NCBI RefSeq assembly: GCF_000172635.2
Contig: NC_018632.1
Coordinates: 4,216,001 to 4,280,000 of the forward strand
Length of the DNA stretch: 64,000 bases
Direction of reading: 5' to 3'
DNA from: Alteromonas macleodii ATCC 27126
GTDB lineage: Bacteria > Pseudomonadota > Gammaproteobacteria > Enterobacterales > Alteromonadaceae
The position numbers and the translations under genes were made by a program. This document shows positions 60,852 through 64,000 of this stretch, piece by piece (position 1 is the first letter of the stretch; each line of letters begins with the position of its first letter). The notes beneath the pieces are model-generated. The model was not told where the DNA came from. It made no database searches and saw only the letters and a list, made by a program, of their open reading frames with translations.

Positions 60852-61376
60852 TCACTCTTCCGTCTTAGGCTGTAAGTTATCGCGAACTTCCCTTGCGTCA
60901 AAGCTCGTTGCCGACGTTGGACGCGTACCTTTGCCTATCTCAATGCTCAAGATACTTTCGATCTCACTTTGCTGAGAGCCCCCTACAAATACACCCGTTT
61001 CGAATTGGGTAGTAGGGTGGTAGGACGTTCTGCAAGTGAGCACACCGCATTCGGTAACCCGTGCATATCGTTGGCTAAAGCCTGCGGTAGGTGTGGTTTG
61101 CACGGTCTCTTTATCTACTAAGGTCTCTCGGTCAGTCACTACAAACCAGTCGTAGCCTTCTAATAACGTAAGCTCGGCAGCACGGAGCATGGCGTAATCC
61201 ATCGCCTTGCCTTTATCAGACCCCTTCGCTTTGAAATGCACGCGATATTGGGTATCACTCAACTTACTTTCCGTGTAGCCAAAGCCGCCTTTTTTGGCCT
61301 GTCTATAATCGGGTTGACTGGCGCAGCCCGCCATAATTAATATCGCAAGTACTAACATAATTTTAGTTTTCATCAT
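60852..61376 (-). CDS. Lipoprotein of the CC0125/CC1285 type
   Basis: Predicted lipoprotein of 174 residues: signal with lipobox IMAGC (C18), then KKGGFGYTESKLSDTQYRVHFKA-type opening and AMLRAAELTLLEGYDWFVV, the pattern of small conserved lipoproteins in proteobacteria with unknown role. The start overlaps the anti-sigma gene end by 14 bases, so it is third in the sigma/anti-sigma operon and may be part of the same envelope-stress response. Confidence 0.8.
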   Translation of the reverse strand: MMKTKIMLVLAILIMAGCASQPDYRQAKKGGFGYTESKLSDTQYRVHFKAKGSDKGKAMDYAMLRAAELTLLEGYDWFVVTDRETLVDKETVQTTPTAGFSQRYARVTECGVLTCRTSYHPTTQFETGVFVGGSQQSEIESILSIEIGKGTRPTSATSFDAREVRDNLQPKTEE

Positions 61377-62232
61377 TTACTCCTTCGGCCTTATCAGCTA
61401 GCCAAGTTGCTTCAATTGCGTTTTTCTCTTGCTCTCGGTTTAATGGCGCAGACGCCATCATTTTGTCTAACTCTTCTTCCATTACTTTAGCGCTAGTGGC
61501 GGTTTGATATTGACCTGCATTCTCACCTAGCTCGTCCAATTTGCTAGCGGCAAGCTGCCACGCACCTTGCTTATCTTTACAAGCAATCATTACATTTAGT
61601 TCATCTTTCGATGCGACTTCAGCCTGTCTACAGTAGTTAAACTCCGTATTTACGAAAGACAACTGTGGCGTAACCGTCACGCCTGAATCAAAGGTTGTTG
61701 CTTCGCCAGTTAGGTTACTGTCGAGTACCGATGATACTCTCGCCCAATGAGAAGGCTGCGTTGTTTCAGCGTCCTGTTGATTAAAGAACACTAAGCCCGC
61801 TAATACCGCCACACTCGCAGCTATTGCAAAAGGCCCCTTCCACTTCGTTTGTTTATGTGGCGCACTATTAGTTGAATTCGCTTTCTTTGGAAACGGCTTA
61901 ACGTTTTCCGCAGAGCTTTGATTTACGGAGCTTTGATTTACGGAGCTTTGATTTGCAGCGCTTACGCTGGCTAAGCTTGTATCGGATACCTGTACGCCGC
62001 TTGCCTGGCTTAACGGTTTTTCATCACTCAAAAGGGCCACGATTTCTTTGGGCAGCGCCACTGCTGTCGCTTTTTCAGCAGCCACCTTCACAACTCTATC
62101 CACTTCTGCAAGTGCGGCGAGTCGGTCAGAGACGGTAACATCGTGTGCTATCGCTTCACGAACCAGATCCATCTCAGCGGTATCTAACTCTCCATCTAAA
62201 AATGCTGAGAGTTTTTCGTCAGTTAAGATCAC
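61363..62232 (-). CDS. Anti-sigma factor, membrane-spanning
   Basis: Negative regulator of the sigma factor encoded just upstream. Product of 289 residues: an N-terminal anti-sigma domain (about 1-70, SAFLDGELDTAEMDLVREAI), a linker with three NQSSV-type repeats, a membrane helix (about 142-160, FAIAASVAVLAGLVFF) and a periplasmic domain with a Cys pair (FNYCRQAEV, MIACKDK). This is the usual layout of anti-sigma proteins released by envelope signals. Its ATG overlaps the sigma gene stop (ATGA at 62229-62232), so they are coupled. Confidence 0.85.
   Translation of the reverse strand: MILTDEKLSAFLDGELDTAEMDLVREAIAHDVTVSDRLAALAEVDRVVKVAAEKATAVALPKEIVALLSDEKPLSQASGVQVSDTSLASVSAANQSSVNQSSVNQSSAENVKPFPKKANSTNSAPHKQTKWKGPFAIAASVAVLAGLVFFNQQDAETTQPSHWARVSSVLDSNLTGEATTFDSGVTVTPQLSFVNTEFNYCRQAEVASKDELNVMIACKDKQGAWQLAASKLDELGENAGQYQTATSAKVMEEELDKMMASAPLNREQEKNAIEATWLADKAEGVNDEN
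61914..61958. repeat. 15-bp in-frame tandem repeat in the anti-sigma gene
   Basis: AGCTTTGATTTACGG twice, then a third, altered copy. Encodes the NQSSV repeats in the linker before the membrane helix; copy number could vary between strains without changing the frame. Confidence 0.85.
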
Positions 62233-62732
62233 AATAGCACCTCGTTTTGACCATTTAGTAAGTTTGATATTTTTGCTCTCGCTCTGGCAAGACGGCTCAT
62301 AATGGTGCCCGTCGGTACCTGCAACACTTCAGAAGCATCCGCGTAACTCATCCCTTGTACAGCAACCAAAGAAAGGGTTTCTCTTTGCTCACAGGGTAAC
62401 TCATCCATAGCGCTTGAGACTTGTTTAAGCGTAATTGTCTGCGTTATAGCGTCATCTATGTCATTGCAGCTATTCGCCGATTGCGCTTCATAGGAAAGGG
62501 CATCAGTCGCATTGGTTCTAACTTTCTTCGCTCTGTATTCGTCTATCCAACAGTTGCGGCACACTCTAAATGCCCAAGCCATTAATGTAACTTGCTCAGG
62601 AAGCGGTTTACTCAATAGCCGTTCAAGCGTGTTCTGAAGTAAATCATCAGCATCATGCATGTTACCCGTCAACGAATATGCAAACTTTCGCAATGACGGG
62701 ACGAGTTCAGTCAACTCATCTTTCATTTTCAT
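62229..62732 (-). CDS. ECF-type RNA polymerase sigma factor
   Basis: Alternative sigma factor of 167 residues. Region 2 is seen in HDADDLLQNTLERLLSKP and WAFRVCRNCWIDEYRAKK, region 4 in LPCEQRETLSLVAVQGMSYADAS and TGTIMSRLARARAKI. It is coupled to the anti-sigma gene. The probable regulon includes its own operon; the divergent protease gene shares the 344-base intergenic region 62733-63076, in which no further gene was found. Confidence 0.92.
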   Translation of the reverse strand: MKMKDELTELVPSLRKFAYSLTGNMHDADDLLQNTLERLLSKPLPEQVTLMAWAFRVCRNCWIDEYRAKKVRTNATDALSYEAQSANSCNDIDDAITQTITLKQVSSAMDELPCEQRETLSLVAVQGMSYADASEVLQVPTGTIMSRLARARAKISNLLNGQNEVLL

Positions 62733-63076
62733 GTACCTTTGTGAGGTTTCCCGTTATCTCTAGTCTGTTAACGAGCCACTTTTGTTTTTATTCCACGTAC
62801 TAAGACCTATTTTTTACTGCACTGTATTGCAGCGGTCTGTGAGCCATCTAGACAAGGCGAATGTTTAACAGTCTAAAGGGTCGCATTGGAATTTTTCTTC
62901 TGTCTAATCGTCACTACACTGTAAGGTAGTGGTAAATGCCTGTTCGCCTTTAGCGCACATTTAGAACAACGTTTGTGCACAATGGACCACAGGCTTCTAA
63001 TAGAGGCTATGGCACAATTTATGCCATTCCTTCTTTAGGCACCGATCTGCCCCAACGTTAACGTAAAGGTAGTAAA

Positions 63077-64000
63077 ATGAAGTACACACTCATTGTGGCG
63101 ATTTTGAGTTTGATTGCGGCACCAACATCACAAGCCCAACTAGCAGGAACATTGAATCAAGTGGTGTCTCCTGTGCGTCCGATAATTGATCGAACCTCCT
63201 CCGACCTAAACGCCATTCGCGAGGAAGCAAGACGAAAAGCGCAATCATCTATCGAAGGCGCCAGAGACTTATCAACAGTGGCGTCGGGCGTACTAGGCGA
63301 CATTCCTGCCCCCCAATTTATCGCTCCTGCAGCAACCACTATTTTATCGACTTCAGGCCAGGTAGTTGTTAATGAAGTAACGGTTGAAAGTGGCTTTCTG
63401 GCTGTCGAAAAGGAGTGGCTATTCCTAGGGGAAGAAGCCGACAAAGTACATTTTCAAGGTGCCAATATTGAAATACAAAAAGCTCAGTTTTTGCCCGCGC
63501 TCTCTCAGTGGCTTTTTAAAGTTAAAGTCACAGGAGATGAGAATGATGTGTCGTCTATTCGCAACAGTTTGCCCCATAATTTGCAGTCTCAAATTGGTCG
63601 AAATCATATTTATTTATCACAGACCAAGCCCACTTCGAACGGGTCTTTTCAAGAGATAAGCAGTGAAAAGCTGGAAACCTGTCCAACCCCACTGCGCATT
63701 GGAATGGTTGATACTCATGTAGCGTCCAATCACCCACTGCTCTCACACGTTAATTTAACGCAAGCGTCTTTTATTGTCGGTCATAATCAAGATCGAAATC
63801 AGGAGCAAGATGGCAATGCGGGCAGCGAAACTGACGTTGCCTTTTCGTCAGACCACGGTACCGCAGTAGCCAGCCTATTGGCGGCGTCGTTGCCTAAGTC
63901 TAGCCAGGTATTTAACGCCAGTGTGTTTTATTCGCGTAATAGCGTTAGCCAAGGCGCTACGCTAATGTCGTTAATTGAAGGTTTAAACTATCTTGCATCA
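63077..64000 (+). CDS. Subtilisin-like (S8) secreted protease (3' end beyond window)
   Basis: Exported serine protease, frame open to the window edge (308 residues seen). A signal peptide ends near TSQAQ. The catalytic Asp is D212 in IGMVDTHVAS and the catalytic His is H260 in SDHGTAVASLLAAS; the Ser would lie beyond the window. An N-terminal region of about 190 residues precedes the catalytic domain and may be a propeptide. AAAGGTAG lies before the ATG. Divergent from the ECF sigma/anti-sigma operon, a frequent arrangement in marine gammaproteobacteria. Confidence 0.85.
   Translation, partial: MKYTLIVAILSLIAAPTSQAQLAGTLNQVVSPVRPIIDRTSSDLNAIREEARRKAQSSIEGARDLSTVASGVLGDIPAPQFIAPAATTILSTSGQVVVNEVTVESGFLAVEKEWLFLGEEADKVHFQGANIEIQKAQFLPALSQWLFKVKVTGDENDVSSIRNSLPHNLQSQIGRNHIYLSQTKPTSNGSFQEISSEKLETCPTPLRIGMVDTHVASNHPLLSHVNLTQASFIVGHNQDRNQEQDGNAGSETDVAFSSDHGTAVASLLAASLPKSSQVFNASVFYSRNSVSQGATLMSLIEGLNYLAS

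Noticed and set aside
1..64000. tRNA/rRNA genes, CRISPR arrays, prophage or transposase genes
   Set aside because: Looked for on both strands; nothing with convincing structure or motifs was seen.

Overview
The window looks like a chromosome segment of a marine gammaproteobacterium of the order Alteromonadales, most like Alteromonas. The reasons are about 45% GC, several large TonB-dependent receptors tied to glycan use, Na+-coupled transporters, a GH16/GH3/GH1 laminarin-type set, many lipoproteins and a complete cydABX-cydDC block. This assignment is inference from gene content; no rRNA or marker gene is present. No tRNA, CRISPR array, prophage or intact insertion sequence was seen.

Region 1 (1-9.3 kb) is an alpha-glycoside locus: a xylose-reductase-like aldo/keto reductase (cut by the window edge), a GntR/UTRA repressor, a TauE/SafE permease, a GH31 glycosidase, an SSS-type Na+/sugar symporter and a TonB receptor. 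Copies of the palindrome TGTCTTATATAAGACA lie in front of the reductase, the GH31 gene and the receptor, so they are probably one regulon. Region 2 (9.3-28.3 kb) starts with a CDF metal exporter, then a beta-glucan (laminarin) locus: a GH16 lipoprotein with three C-terminal repeat modules, a TonB receptor, a membrane diguanylate cyclase, an NhaC antiporter, a GH3 lipoprotein, two sugar permeases of different families, a GH1 beta-glucosidase and a LacI-type regulator. Four TGTAAGCGCTTACA-type operators flank the GH16 and GH1/permease promoters.

Region 3 (28.3-37.1 kb) is the cytochrome bd oxidase block cydA-cydB-cydX-cydD-cydC (minus strand), then a haem protein of the DUF3365 type and a divergent sigma-54 activator with a Cys-rich PAS domain. 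A sigma-54-like promoter and a 13-bp-stem palindrome upstream of cydA suggest the activator controls the oxidase. Region 4 (37.1-45.8 kb) has a copper-type TonB receptor with a small periplasmic partner, a second TauE/SafE gene broken by a one-base frameshift, a branched-chain-amino-acid style leader peptide with attenuator in front of a SnoaL-like gene, and an isochorismatase/cytochrome c/amidohydrolase/pirin operon.

Region 5 (45.8-51.6 kb) is zinc-related: an AztD-like gene and a ZrgA-like gene, both missing their 5' parts, joined head to head at a His-codon repeat, followed by a MerC-domain protein, zinc-independent folE2, an e(P4)-type phosphatase and a DUF3299 operon with a Zur-like site. 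Region 6 (51.6-64 kb) holds an RND/LolA-like/outer-membrane-barrel operon, a candidate CsrB-type RNA, an MFS exporter, a Fur-linked siderophore-interacting protein, a CsbD protein, an ECF sigma/anti-sigma/lipoprotein operon and the start of a subtilisin-like protease.
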